Below, one piece after another: positions 1 to 11,233 of a stretch of 64,000 nucleotides of DNA; within the stretch, counting starts at the first letter, position 1, and each line of letters opens with the position of its first letter. The position numbers and the translations under genes are program-made. Under the pieces are notes generated by a model. The model had not been told where the DNA came from. It did not search any database and saw nothing but the letters and a program-made list of their open reading frames with translations. The DNA is taken from assembly GCA_963678675.1 (NCBI GenBank), contig OY783194.1, positions 11,546,951 to 11,610,950 of the forward strand, in the 5' to 3' direction. Source of the DNA: Xiphydria camelus. Taxonomy: Eukaryota; Arthropoda; Insecta; Hymenoptera; Xiphydriidae.

Positions 1-710
1 AATATTTGAGTAATCAAAAAGACTATTTAAAAGAGACCCATTTTTTGTAAATAGGATTTGTTTATAACAATTGCGCATTTGTTGTATACAAATTGATGTA
101 ATTTATTTATTCATAAGAATATGTAAAGTCTGACTCATCACGAACTTCCTCTACAAATTTCATGAATTTCTATTAAGGGATCATCACAGTGTGACCGGCC
201 GAAAAATCACTGATTTCCGCGACATTTTTTTTCATGATTAGGATAAGCTAATCGGGTCTGGGTTTTTTTTTTATAAATTGAAGCAGCGATGAAGAATACG
301 AAATAGTTTTTTTGAGGTGATTTATTAATTGTTTATTATTATTATGAATTATCAAACATTTTGTAAAAAAAAGGTCCTCATCGGTGTCCACTTTTCCGGC
401 CTCAATTTTGATGTGAAACAAAAATTTCAAAAAGATTATTAATCTATAGGAAAGCCGCTATCGTCCTATGGAGGCTTTTTTTTTGACCAAATGGCGGCGA
501 TTTGAACAGAACATATCGAATTTGGCCTTTTTTTCGACAGTTTTTCGTGAAAAAAAAATAGGAAGTTTTAAAAAAAAAAAAGCTTCCATAGGGCGATAGA
601 GAATGACAAGAAGAATGTTCTATCAAAATTTGAAGTCGATAGCTTGAAAACTCTTCTCTCGGCAGCGGACACCGTTTTGAAAAACATCATTCCGAGAAAA
701 ACGCATTTAA

Positions 711-2104
711 GGAGGTTCAACCGTAACTGGTCACGTCGACATTTTTGTTTGAAATTTTTATGGTAGATAGTTCAAAAAATTAAGTACAAAATGAGCGAAA
801 CCCGACGACGATTGACCGTCTCAAACTGTAGTTATGAATTTTTGAAAATAATTAAATTTACATGTGTTTAGATAGGACTTCATCTATTTAAATTTTTTTA
901 AATCAACGGCACGACATTTTTCAATGAAATAAACATATAGTGTAGAAAAAGTATCAGTTAATACAGCAAAACAAAAATAAAAGTATTTCACCGTTTGGTT
1001 ATCAAGAAATAATTAGTGAAAGTTCATTTCTCTTTCTCAATAGCTGGGACGACTGATGTAAGAGCGCAGACTTGGCAATAGAGCACAGCTTCCATTGGAG
1101 TGGGGAGCGCGTGCGAGAGTTTGAAGTGAGGAGGTTATTTATGAGGGGCTGAGATTCATAGTGGTGTAAGTAAGACTACCCAGATTTTCCAAAGCAACCG
1201 CGCTTTATCGTCCCAAACATACATAAGCCCTTCCTAAGATTACAGTTTCTGTGGCGTATTACCGTCGGAATATGTACTGCTATAATTTGGGCGTATGATA
1301 AAGCTAACAAGAAAGGTTACATGTATATTTTGGGATGACAAAGCGATTGCTTCGAAAAATGTGGATAATCTGACTCACACCACTATGAATCTCAGAACCT
1401 CATATAATGATTAGTACAAAATGAAGTAATTCAGGCTCATATATTTTTATTCATTCGTTTTTTTTAAACATTGTAGTAATATTTGAACATCAAAAAGTAT
1501 AATAATATAATATAATATCATGTACTCTGTAACTCACTATTTTGTAAAAAAAAAAGACCTAATTTTATCAATAACTTTTTTACATTTGGTAACTCGAGGT
1601 TTGTTCATGTCATTTCTATCAGCTAATAATTGCATCAATCCTCCTTTTTGTTTACTCGCTTTCAATAAGATGTCGAATGTAATACCAGCAGCGGCAATTT
1701 TTTTTAACATAACCAGCTAAATTTATGGTTTGCTGACATATGTCCGAGGATACCGACGGGCAAGACCGTGTCTGTGCCCTTCCGCGAGGCTCCTGCAATT
1801 TGAGAACGGGATCGAGGCACCTTGCTTGCCTTGCGAGAACCCGGCTAGGGAGCAGACGAAGAGGTAGAATAGAACGCGAGAGAGATAGACTGCGCGCGGT
1901 TGCCACGATCGCCACCATCCGACGTTACCTGTATGTGCGTACGTATTCATGTATCATACTTTTAGGTGTGCGTGAACAGAACGAGACTGTACCTCACCAA
2001 AACTTTTTGCTTCAACTCGGACCTTTTACTGAGCGTAACGCCAACCCAGAGCATCCAAAATTTTGACGTGTGTCTCGAGAGCCGATCGGCTCGGTTGAAC
2101 CTCC
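711..2104. mobile_element. Nested non-autonomous element, TTAA target duplication
   Basis: The 13-bp perfect inverted ends GGAGGTTCAACCG / CGGTTGAACCTCC are each bounded by TTAA (707-710 and 2105-2108). No transposase-like frame is visible inside. It holds an imperfect palindromic MITE (1142-1402) and a GC-richer block at about 1730-2090 with no recognisable product. It is nested in the larger TTAA element 177-2837. Confidence 0.5.
1142..1402. mobile_element. Palindromic MITE, ~260 bp
   Basis: TGAGGGGCTGAGATTCATAG at the left and its near complement CTATGAATCTCAGAACCTCA at the right are the ends of an imperfect hairpin that continues inward (AGTGGTGT/ACACCACT, then TTTGGGA-type blocks). It is non-coding. 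Confidence 0.5.
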
Positions 2105-2150
2105 TTAAAGTTTGAAGTCAGGAATTTTCAGATAAATCGTTCATTTGCGA

Positions 2151-2643
2151 TCAATCGGCGATGCCAGGTCCATACAATATCCCTTCGGCTTCCTCGAATT
2201 CCTGATTTTCTGCAGACATTTCCTGTCGACGAGCTGTTCTAGCTTCTTTGCTGTCCAGAGAGCTTCGCCGTTTCGCGGTTGCGATGCGCTCCGCCCTGTA
2301 CTTCGCAGCGAAGTCTGCCGCTACCGGTCCTATGGTGCACCCCATTGTCTCCATGATTTTTGAAATCGCATTGTACCCTTCATTGAATGTACAAGCTGTA
2401 CAGTAAGTAGCAATTTCCACGGTTTGTTTTCCACAGAAAATGTGCTTAGGAGCAAGTTGCCACACGCAATGATTGAAGCTCTCAGTGTTATTCTGCGTGT
2501 TGGCGCCCGTACATCTTTCCAACAAATCATCTGTGGTTAAATCATCGTAAATTGGCTTCAGAACCTCTTGCACATCTTCATCGAGCGCTGGTGGATGGGA
2601 ATATTTTTTCCGAAATCCACTGGCCTCAGCTTTACGCCATTCG
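2151..2643 (-). pseudogene. C-terminal part of a Mutator/Kolobok-like transposase
   Basis: The frame is open from W-R-K-A-E at 2643 to the stop at 2151, with an in-frame TGA just upstream, so the catalytic N-terminal part is missing and the copy is broken. Visible motifs are PIYDDL, then TQNNTESFN (about residues 45-53), PKHIF, FNEGYNAISKIMETMG, a basic R-x2-KEARTARR stretch and a terminal ILYGPGIAD. From memory, the TQN-NESFN and APK/CPK pattern marks a large family of arthropod repeat-encoded proteins that I associate with Mutator-like transposases; the N-x-ESFN core is also seen in MULE proteins. It sits at the 3' end of the TTAA element 177-2837 and probably was its transposase. Its role would be cut-and-paste DNA transposition. 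The family name is uncertain. Confidence 0.55.
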
Positions 2644-2841
2644 CATCACGAATCTCCTCCTTTGAGGCGGTAGATGTCACGCCCCGTTCCCTTTCTCTAA
2701 GAAATGCTGTAGCGACCGAAATAATTCGAATTTCGATTTAGAAATTTAACAGAATGTTTATAACTGTGTACACTATCCGATAATGCAAAAGAAAAAAATC
2801 GATTTTTTTTTAAAATTTCACACTGTGTGATGATCCTTTAA

Positions 2842-3242
2842 TTCGTTTACGAACTAGATAATTACAAATAAAATTAGATTTTTCACCCTTCAAATGTTTC
2901 AATATTCGTAACTTGCAAATTTTGCGTTACATGTGAAAATAAAAAAATACGGGTCAATTAATTTTGTATTGGATAGGTACATTAAAAAAAATAATCGAGG
3001 CGATTCTATTTTTCAGTTGTAAATATGATATGGTATGACCCATATGTATGCAAACTTTTGTAACTATTCAAGGCTGTTTAGAAAAACTAGTTCAAAATAA
3101 TAAACAGCATTTGCCGATGGCATACTAGAGGAATAATGAAAGAAAAAAATCGGATTCCCATATGTGAGGTAGTCCATGCCAAGTCGAACAACCTTGGACC
3201 ATGAACTTTTTTAAATTTAGCTGATTCTTTTATATGCTATGG
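2842..3242. other. AT-rich sequence without recognised feature
   Basis: I see no frame, inverted repeat or motif of note. It separates the TTAA element from the CACTG-ended element. Confidence 0.5.
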
Positions 3243-3244
3243 TA

Positions 3245-5174
3245 CACTGAGAAAAAATTATACTGGATGCAAATTATTTACTTCAATCAATTGTATGTTT
3301 AAATCAATTATTTCGGTCTTTACTAGAAAGAAATAATTAATTAATTCAAATAATTGGTTTCATTGCATGATATTTTGTAAATCAAATTAAAAGTATGTCG
3401 TTAATTTTTACTTGAATTAACTACATATTTAATTATTTTATTACTTCAAAGATTTAACAAATTATTTCAAATAACTACAGTTCTTTCAAGTAATTAAATT
3501 TCTTCTTATTTGTAACAACAGGTTTTTAAAATAAAATTACAAGAATTACAAGAACTGTCGATTCAGTTACTTCAACCAAACGATTTGTTGTTTGAAATGA
3601 ATATAGGGTAAATCAAACTATCGATTCTATTAAATTTTCAATTATTGCAGCCACACGTTGCATTGATTTGTAGTATCAAATGAGTTACTAGATGGCGCAA
3701 GATTTACATAGGATAAAGTTTTCTCGTGAGTTGTCGAAGAACCCTTCAGTTTCTATTATACAGCACGTTCCAGGGATCCGAGTGATTCAGGGTGAAATGC
3801 AGTGGAAGTAAGTCTTTGAATTTTAAAAACTTTGCTATATATATTATAAGATCCAGCGAGAATCTCTCATACAAGGTAAGCTCTCCTCTCTATTTTTTTT
3901 GTAAGGTGTAAAATGTATGATAGAACTAAATATAAGTTTCAGTTACAGACAACAAGTTCTGCTGTTTTTAAACTAATTAAATAATGACTTGCAGCGTGGA
4001 AACTGTTCACTGATGGGAGAACGTATCCGACTCCTTCAAAAATATATGCACTCTATTCGACAAAGAGTAGTGTGCGTGTGTTAGTGCATTCGTTTAAAAT
4101 TCTACATAGTTACAGCAACTGTTGATTCAGTTACTTCAACCAAGTTTCAAATGAATATACGATAAATCAAGATATCAATTTAGTTGCTTCAATTAAATAT
4201 TAAATCGTTGCAACTAAATCAAAATATCAATTTAGTTGTTTCTATTAAATATTCAAACATTGCAACCACACGGTGCATTGACGCGATTAATAATTTGATT
4301 ACGGTAATGGAATACCGTACGATACGTTAGTTACATTTATAAGATAAAATTGTATTCAATTAATGATTGCATTGAATGAAACAAACAAAACTGCAATGCA
4401 ACTATGTACTTCAGTAAGACAACTTATGGGTTGTTTAACCCGCGATCAGTACTGTTCTGAAATATCCCACGATCGGTACTGCGCGTGTTAGATTTTATAT
4501 AACTTATTGTTATTGAGTTTATTTTGGTATTAGTTATTGACTTTTACAGTTCTTATTTTTTGTCGGATACATATCATAGCAGTGTAATAAATTATTATTA
4601 TTGTGGCTAATGAAAAACTTGTGCGATGTTTCAAATTGTTTTTAACACTAGAACTACCGCAGGCAGTAAATTTGACTGGTGTCTTATTTAGAGTTCCATA
4701 TTCAACCTCGATTATTTCGTAATTCGTGAGGTTTTTGCCAAAATTTAATGGAATTAAATGTTCAACACAAACAAACACTTTGTGCTATATTCAAGCATGG
4801 ATGTATTTGACTTTATCAATCACCATGACAGTCAAGGAAGTGAATTATTGGTATCAAATAAAATTTGATATATTCAAACAAATATTTATTTCCTTTAACA
4901 ATCCATTTAATTGCAACAAATAATCTCTATGCGAATAATCCTTGGTGCAGTTAATTAAAAAATACATTTCCTTATTTAAAAAATCCTGTAATCAGTCCAA
5001 TTCTAATTCTTAATTGTTTCAAATAAAATTTGGTAGTAGTAATTACATGCATCCCCACTGAAACAATTACATAATTTTATTGTTGTGAATAAATAATTAC
5101 TTGCGACCCTGTAAGTAATTTATGTGGTGATTCAATTAAATATCCATTGTTTCAATTACATTTTTTTCTCAGTG
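3245..5174. mobile_element. Non-autonomous element with CACTGAGAAAAAA ends
   Basis: The ends CACTGAGAAAAAAT and ATTTTTTTCTCAGTG (approximate mirror) are flanked by TA on both sides (3243-3244 and 5175-5176). The interior is very AT-rich, with many dispersed TTCAA/AATTA words and a direct duplication (about 3540-3690 and 4105-4290, sharing the block ending CACACGKTGCATTGA). No long frame is coding-like. CACTG ends suggest the CMC (CACTA/Mirage/Chapaev) group, and a TA duplication would fit Mirage, but this is inference. A TTAACCC word at about 4435 could be a buried piggyBac-type end. Confidence 0.45.
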
Positions 5175-5280
5175 TATTATTGAAAAATACATTAGAATAA
5201 ATTATTTCAGATTTTTATTTTCGACCGTTATCGAAATGATCTTTTTCCTAAAATGCAATTATTAACCGATTAAGTATATA

Positions 5281-6159
5281 CAAAAGGTGACATTTTGAAA
5301 ACTTGCCACCCTAATATCTGAGAAAGTTACAGAGATTTTCTAAAAAAAAATACGGTTTTGGTAGTGGAGAGGGGGAACCAAAATGACATAATCGGAGACG
5401 TACCCCCTCCAACCCCCTTAGGGGTAGCCCCCCCCCAACTTTGTAATCTGAAATAGCAACCCCCCATATGTGATGCAGCGTTGGAAAGCTCTTTAAAAAT
5501 GCTTTACAATAACACCAAATTTTGGTATCTTTCGATGAGTAGATTTTGCGCAAATCGAGAAAGAAACTGCTAGAAGTAAGTTGCCAATTTATTTATTAAA
5601 GGTCAGTTACGTTACAATAAATTTTCGAAATGATTTCCATTGATTTTTCGAACTTTTTCCAATGTTGTTCTTGAAATTTTGCGACATTCTTGCGTAATTC
5701 TCTGTTTCAGTTGGTTAATGCTTGCTGGTTGAGTTTGAAAAACAACAGATTCCAGATGTCTCCATAAGAAGAAATCGCAGGGAGTAAGATCAGGTGATGG
5801 AAATCACTTCGAAAATTTATTGTAACATAATTGACCTATAAATAAATTGACAAAACTTACTTCTAGCAGTTTCTTTCTCGATTTGCGCGAAAACTACTCA
5901 TCGAAAGGTACCAAAATTGGGTGTTGTTGTAAAGCATTTTTAAAGAGCTTTCCGACGCTGTATCATATTATACATGGGTGGTTGCTATTTAAGATTACAA
6001 AGTTGGGGGGGCTACCCCTAAGGGGGTTGGAGTGAGTGCGTCTCCGATTATGTCATTTTGGTTCCCCCTCTCCACTGCCGAAACCGTATTTTTCTTAAAG
6101 AAAATCTCTGTAACTTTCTGAGATATTGGGGTGGCAAGTTTTCAAAATGTCACCCTCTG
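5281..6159. mobile_element. Snap-back mariner-like element
   Basis: TA|CAAAAGGTGACATTTTG opens the left arm and CAAAATGTCACCCTCTG|TA closes the right arm, so the target duplication is TA. The arms are 5281-5640 and 5797-6159 (360 and 363 bp) and match along their full length, including the transposase's last codons. The spacer is 156 bp and holds the transposase C-terminus. The structure is therefore one 3' end present twice, inverted, with the 5' part lost. Confidence 0.7.
5612..5800 (-). pseudogene. Mariner-like (IS630/Tc1/mariner) transposase, C-terminal fragment
   Basis: Reading leftward from 5800, the frame gives SPDLTPCDFFLW, then a helical segment ending TLEKVRKINGNHFENLL and a stop at 5614-5612. 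The SPDL-P-DFFLW box is the catalytic-core end of Tc1/mariner-type DDE/D transposases, which cut at TA dinucleotides. Everything upstream of SPDL is missing; the frame runs straight into the inverted copy of its own 3' end at 5797. The copy cannot make an active enzyme. The last dozen codons also occur in the right arm (5797 onward, plus strand). The family assignment rests on the box and on the TA target site. Confidence 0.65.
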
Positions 6160-6161
6160 TA

Positions 6162-7359
6162 TTGATATTAGTGGAAGTAAATATAGGTCTCATTTTTATA
6201 TTAAAAGAATTTAAGATGTAAACATTTTACAAAAAATTTAAAACGTAAAATAACATTTAAAAATCATTTTTTATATTAAGCATATTTGCGAATTCTTATT
6301 TTGCCCGGTTTCTTTATAAGAAATTACTTGTTTCAATATTAATTCTTTGAATTATTATGTCCGAGCGTGAAATGTATTCTACTCGTATCTATTTAATTCA
6401 CTTTAACGCTCTGACCAAAAAATAAATAAAAAATTGATATTATTTCTTATTTTTAATTATTTGACTTCTTCTTTCAATAGTTAATAAATTATAAAAAATG
6501 ATAATGTTAGTGTAAGAGAAACATTAATTCTTCGTCTTATAGTTAATTAGAGTGCTAAAGTAAAATAAACTTATATAGATGGAATTAAAAATATTATTGT
6601 TTTAAAATTTCTGAAATATAATTATATTAAACATTTTTTTATTTATTATATATAATTATATATAATATTTAAATGTATACATATATATAAATAAAATTTT
6701 AAAAAATATATAAATATTAAAAAAAAAATTATATATAAATTTTAAAAAAATTAACTTTTACGTGATTATTTAATAAATTAATCAGTTAACTAGGATTCCA
6801 CGAAAAAGATCAATTCTGAATAAGTCGAGAGCAAAAGTTTAGAATCATTTTTTTTAATACGCTTTTAAATTACTATTTTTGTACTCAGTATTATGTAAAA
6901 GAATCTGCCAAATTAGAAAAGTTGAGATCCACGATTCTCCAAATTAGCATGGAACATCTCAAACTCTAAAGATTCTCGTTTAATTGAGGCTATGAGCGCA
7001 ATAGTGGACTAACTTAAATTATATTAAATGGTAGGAAATAGGTTTTAAGAAATGGCAAAAATGGTCTAATCCATAATAATCATATTTGAATAAATTTTAC
7101 TTCAAATCAACATGAGTTTGTAAAAGTTGACTTGAAGTAAATAAAAAATGTTTAAAATTACAAAAATAATGCCTAACTTAACTTTTGAATGTGGGTTAGT
7201 CCACTCTGCTTTTATAAAATGTGAATTATGTTTGAATATTATAAATATGACTACTTCATATTTAATTACAAATTTGATTACTACAAAAAATAAGATAAAA
7301 ATAACTATAGAAACAATAATAATAGCTTTCTTAGCCTTAGTCATCATCGGATGGGCCAA
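6162..7359. other. AT-rich sequence, no supported gene
   Basis: It contains runs of TATA/AAAT and short low-complexity stretches (6630-6740). A 111-codon plus-strand frame (7148-7483) with two hydrophobic stretches crosses into the next element and overlaps a minus-strand frame of similar size, so I do not call it a gene. Confidence 0.5.
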
Positions 7360-7361
7360 TA

Positions 7362-7858
7362 GGGACCGTGCACGAGCTGAAAAACAACGACTCCTAGCGT
7401 TAATACAAGTAACTGTAGCGTGTTTGTCAGTGTTAACGTTTGTCATGGATGAATTTAAAATTTATTGTGGATTTCATTCTTAAGATAATACTTCTGTTGA
7501 GTAGTTTAAAATTAATTTAATTTAATTTTGAATAGGTAATAATTTGGCCAAACAACAACAAGAGTCAACACACGTCTGACGTTTCGGTTCCTCTTCGAAC
7601 ACTCTTCAGAGACGTAATGACGAGGGTTCGAAGAGAAACCAAAACGTCAGACGTGTATTGATTCTTGTTGTTGGTTGGCCTGATTATTACCTATTGCAAA
7701 TTAAATTAAATTAATATTGTGGATTTCGGCATTTCTTATAAATTATTAACAATTAACTCGAAACAAACGTACAGCGCCCTTAACCAACACAAATACAGTC
7801 ACCAACAAGTTGTAAATTTGTTCCGTCAGAGGACGCTGACGCTTGGATGCACGGTCCC
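7362..7858. mobile_element. Small element with GGGACCGTGCA ends, TA target
   Basis: TA|GGGACCGTGCA at 7360-7372 is mirrored by TGCACGGTCCC|TA at 7848-7860. It is non-coding. A ~200-bp MITE (7509-7714) sits inside it. The TIR is short, so the call is moderate. Confidence 0.45.
7509..7714. mobile_element. Palindromic MITE, copy 1 (GTCTGACGTTTCGGTTCCTC family)
   Basis: The hairpin arms carry TAGGTAATAAT, then GTCTGACGTTTCGGTTCCTC, and their complements. A second copy of the same family is at 41758-41965, which confirms that it is a mobile repeat rather than a local hairpin. Confidence 0.7.
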
Positions 7859-8565
7859 TATAGTCCAAGAGCTAGCAACCAAATCGACTAAGGAATTTGA
7901 AGAAGGCTAGAAATTTGTGAATAGATGCATAAATAGTAGTTAATGGGAACGGTAATAACCTGTCAAGCCATAACGGATTGCGTCATTGAAAAATTAATTT
8001 TTCAAAGTTAAAAAAAAACAACAAATGATGTTGCTTCTACAAGAAGCTATAATTTTAATATGTTTTATAATACCTACCTCTGAAATAAAAAAATAATGGA
8101 CAGGCGATTTCGATGGTTGCATCTCCGTACCAGGCGGGCATACACTCCCTATGTTTTGTGTATTTTTTATGTTGCTTTTACAAAGCTATAATTTATATCG
8201 GATGTTCATTCATCTATTTTAAGGAACTATGTAAATGGACAGGTGATTCTGCTGGTTGCAAGTGACTGCCAGGCTAGCATATTATACAGCAGCGTGCGAG
8301 GGAAGAAGAGCGTTCATCACGATTGTTTGGGTAAAATGCATTTGTTTCAAGAAGGAGAAAGGGGATAAATCTCTATTTACATTGTGTAAAGTAGTTATGT
8401 CATGTTGCTAATAATGAAATATTAAAAAATTTCCGAACCGTATTTCTATGTTGAGGGAAATGACATAATCCATTACTCTTACAGATAACTGAAATTATTC
8501 CAGAAATGAAATAACCCGACTGCGTAATATCTTATCAGAAAATGTACGATTAAAACGTGTATTAA

Positions 8566-9284
8566 AGGGAGGTTCTCTCAGATTCGGACGAAACTAAAGC
8601 AAAGTTTGAGAATTTTTTGTGGGATAATGAAAAGGCATACGAACTTCCGGTTTGATGGTTTTATTTGTTTATTATTCTAAAATACTCGGAAATTTTTATT
8701 ACGAGGAAATTCAATATGGCGGCTCCAAAATGGCGGCTCTCGTATGCCTCTGCACGCGAGACATCGTCCGGAAACTTCAGGTCTGCAGCCGCTTGTAGTG
8801 AACTGAAATCAGTCTTAACTTATTGTTAGTCGTCAAAATGTATGAAATTCTCTATGGCTTATACCTAATTAGAATGAATGTGGACAAAAAATAAACCAAA
8901 TTATGGACATTTTAAAAAAAGTGAAATTTTCACACCCTTTTTTTACGTGGACCTCGCTTAAAAATGATGAATCAACAATTTTTTATGCTCATTCTAGGTA
9001 TAAGCCATACAAAAAAGTATATCCTTTTGGGCAGACTTTGAATGAAGTGAATCGGATCAATAGATCAAGACCTGTGCTTGAAGTTATGATGAAAAGGCAA
9101 TTCAATATGGCGGCGCCATTTTGGAACCGCCATATTGAATTTTCTCGTAATAAAAATGTCCGAGCATTTTAGAATAATGAACGAATGAAACCATCGAAAC
9201 CGGAAGTTCATATGCCTTTTCATTATCTCACAAAAAATTCTCAAACTTTGCTTTAATTTCGACCGAATCTAAGAGAACCTCCCC
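8566..9284. mobile_element. Insertion with GGGAGGTTCTC ends, TTAA target
   Basis: TTAA (8562-8565) precedes AGGGAGGTTCTCTCAGATTC; the mirror GAATCTAAGAGAACCTCCCC precedes TTAA (9285-9288). The inverted similarity continues inward for roughly 150 bp. The other arm of the host palindrome keeps the uninterrupted site (9532-9547), which confirms an insertion. It is non-coding, with a 'GGCGGC' methylatable word beside each subterminal block. Confidence 0.65.
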
Positions 9285-9287
9285 TTA

Positions 9288-9617
9288 AACTCTGCAAATG
9301 TAAGAAATGATTTACGTGGGCGTATTGTTGGATCATCAAGAAAAATGTCTGAGGAAGAGAAAAAGCACGTTGAAAACCATATTAAAAGTTTTCTTAAATT
9401 TGAATCCCATTATACCAGATCTCATAATTCAAATACAAGACATCTACATCCTGATTTAACTGTTACGAAAATGTTTAATTTATACGAGCTTACGCTTACG
9501 GGCATACGCCCACGTAAATCATTTCCTACATTTGCAGAGTTTAATACACGTTTTAATCGTACATTTTCTGATAAGATATTACGCAGTCGGGTTATTTCAT
9601 TTCTGGAACAATTTTAG
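9288..9617 (+). pseudogene. Fragment of an uncharacterised repeat-borne arthropod protein (ESHYxR family)
   Basis: The frame is open from NSANVRNDLRGRIVGSSRK through HIKSFLKFESHYTR, then L-H-P-D-L, KMFNLYE and FNTRFNRTF, to a stop at 9615-9617. From memory, a conserved 'HI-SF---ESHY-R' block followed by 'L--KMY-LY' and 'FN--FN' occurs in a family of uncharacterised proteins in many insect repeats. The gene at 10586-11208 resembles the C-terminal part of proteins I associate with the same group. The piece is truncated at both ends by the palindrome arms. No function is assigned; a DDE-type recombinase is a guess only. Confidence 0.45.
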
Positions 9618-9817
9618 TTATCTGTAAGAGTAATGGATTATGCCATTTTCCTCAACATAGATATTCGGTTCGGAAATTTTTTAATATTTCATTATTAGCA
9701 ACATGACATAACTACTTTACAATGCAAATAGAGATTTATCCCCTTTCCTTCTTGAAACAAATGCATTTTACCCAAACAATCGTGATAAACGCTCTTCTTC
9801 CCTCGCGCGCTGCTGTA

Positions 9818-10188
9818 CAGGGTGTTACTTAATGATAGGCCGTAATTGCAAGGGCACATTACTGAATCAATTTCCAGTAGAAAAGTTCATATTAACATGT
9901 GTTCTAAAATGTCTGGTTTTCAAGATACAGGACGTCAAAGTTTAAAAAAATCGGTTTTTTAATAATATCTCAAAGATCCTTGTGCCGATTTTGTTAACAT
10001 TTGGTACTGTTGTTTATTGTAATAAGACGCTAAATTAACACTAACTAGAAGATAATTATGAGTTCTCATGAATAATATTGACAAAAAAAGTGTACATTTT
10101 AGGACACATGTTAATATGAACTTTTCTACTGGAAATTGATTCAGTAATGTGCCCTTGCAATTACGGCCTATCATTAAGTAACACCCTG
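9818..10188. mobile_element. MITE with CAGGGTG ends, TA target, insertion proven by empty site
   Basis: TA|CAGGGTGTTACTTAATGATA and its complement TATCATTAAGTAACACCCTG|TA form ~85-bp TIRs. The partner arm has the empty site GCTGCTGTATAATATG (as its complement at about 8278-8293), matching the flanks with a single TA. It is thus younger than the snap-back structure. The ends and TA target fit the Tc1/mariner type. Confidence 0.75.
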
Positions 10189-10585
10189 TATAATATGCTC
10201 GCCTGGCAGTCACTTGCAACCAGCATAATCACCTGTCCTTTTACATAGTTCCTTAAAATAGATGAATGAACATACCCTATAAATTATAGCTTTGTAAAAG
10301 CAAAATAAAGACTACACAAAACAAAAGGAGTGTATGCCCGCCTGGCACAGAGATGCAACCATCGAAATCGCCTGTCTATTGTTTTTTAATTTCAGAGGTA
10401 GGTATTATAAAACATATTAAAATTATACCTCTGTAGAAGCAACATAATTTTTTTTTTTTTTTTTTTGAACTTTGAAAAATTAATGTTTCAACGACGCAAC
10501 CCGGTATGGCTTGACAGGTCATTACCGTTCCCATTTACTACCATTTAAACATCTATTTACAAATTCCTAGCCTTCTTAAAACACC

Positions 10586-11208
10586 TTAGTCGATTTGGTT
10601 GCTAGCTCTCCTACTACAATTAGTTTCTCCAATTGCTTGAGCCAATGATCTAATGTTTGTATGAAAATCATGGTATATGGGAGGAATACGTTCCAGTAGC
10701 TCAATAAGATTTTTCTTTTTTTTTATCATTTATGATATTGCCAGTAGGATACAACAACGGGAGTTTATTTTCCTGTGAAGTTGATTTCCTTTTACTTATG
10801 TCAACTATGTCAAAACAGAGATCTTCTCTATTTGAATATTTATATTGAATCGTATATAAGGTGATTCTTTTCTGAACCGTAACCATTGGATTTTAAGCCA
10901 CTCTACCTTGGTTCTGGCATCCGAAATTTTTCTGTTGGTTATGTTACGTTCAAGTACTTTAGTGGAAATAAAATCTGATCTTTTCATTTCTATGACCGTA
11001 AAGGGATTTTTCTTCCTAGCATTTATGATTACCGCTTGCCCTTCTTTAGGTATAAAAATATGAGGATGAAATTTTTTTTCTTTTTCTATTAATCCGAAAT
11101 CTTTATCGCAAGGTAAGTATTAATGACCACTAACTAAAAAAATGTGTGGTCTATCTCTACCACGTTAAAATTTGGAGATGCAATGATGTAGTTGCATAAC
11201 AATGATAG
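10586..11208 (-). pseudogene. C-terminal part of an uncharacterised repeat-borne protein (SGH...DFGLIE family)
   Basis: Reading leftward, conceptual translation with breaks gives FLVSGH, a stop, YLPCDKDFGLIEKEKKF, HPHIFIPKE, KNPFTVIEMKRSDFIST, NRKIS, KVEWLKIQWLRFRKE and IQYKYSN, then LPLLYPTGNI, IPPIYHDFH and a stop at 10588-10586. There are frame breaks near 10990 and 10890. From memory this matches the C-terminal half of a protein family abundant in insect repeats, with a 'GGQNRN' block upstream. That block is present in the other copy at 22700-23323 but absent here, where a mariner fragment abuts. The order of His/Asp motifs suggests a recombinase fold but I cannot show it. Confidence 0.5.
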
Positions 11209-11216
11209 CTTTATGA

Positions 11217-11233
11217 GGGGGGGGGGGGGGGGG
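11217..11233 (+). repeat. G17 run
   Basis: An uninterrupted run of 17 G at the junction between the gene remnant and the mariner 3' end. A second G18 run is at 23826-23843. Confidence 0.9.

Larger units (their letters stand above)
177..2837 (-). mobile_element. DNA transposon with TTAA target duplication and 18-bp-class TIRs
   Basis: The left end GGGATCATCACAGTGTGA follows TTAA (173-176). The right end, read on the other strand, is AGGATCATCACACAGTGTGA and is followed by TTAA (2838-2841). The only gene remnant, at 2151-2643, lies on the minus strand. TTAA duplications are known for piggyBac and Kolobok. The gene is not piggyBac-like, so a Kolobok or Mutator-like assignment is my inference. 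A second TTAA element (711-2104) is nested inside. The rest is AT-rich and non-coding. Confidence 0.6.
7869..10608. repeat. Snap-back structure with ~0.73-kb arms
   Basis: The left arm is 7869-8565 plus 9289-9324, interrupted by the insertion 8566-9284. The right arm is 9505-10608, interrupted by the insertion 9818-10188. After removal of the insertions and their target duplications the arms are about 733 and 731 bp. The spacer 9325-9504 carries part of a gene. The outer ends contain the last codons of the gene at 10586-11208 (the R-A-S-N-Q-I-D stop block at 7869-7893 and 10586-10608). Confidence 0.7.

Noticed and set aside
7148..7483. 111-codon frame with two hydrophobic stretches, possible membrane protein
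   Set aside because: It crosses the border of a TA-flanked element, overlaps an equally long antisense frame and lies in AT-rich sequence without splice or start support.
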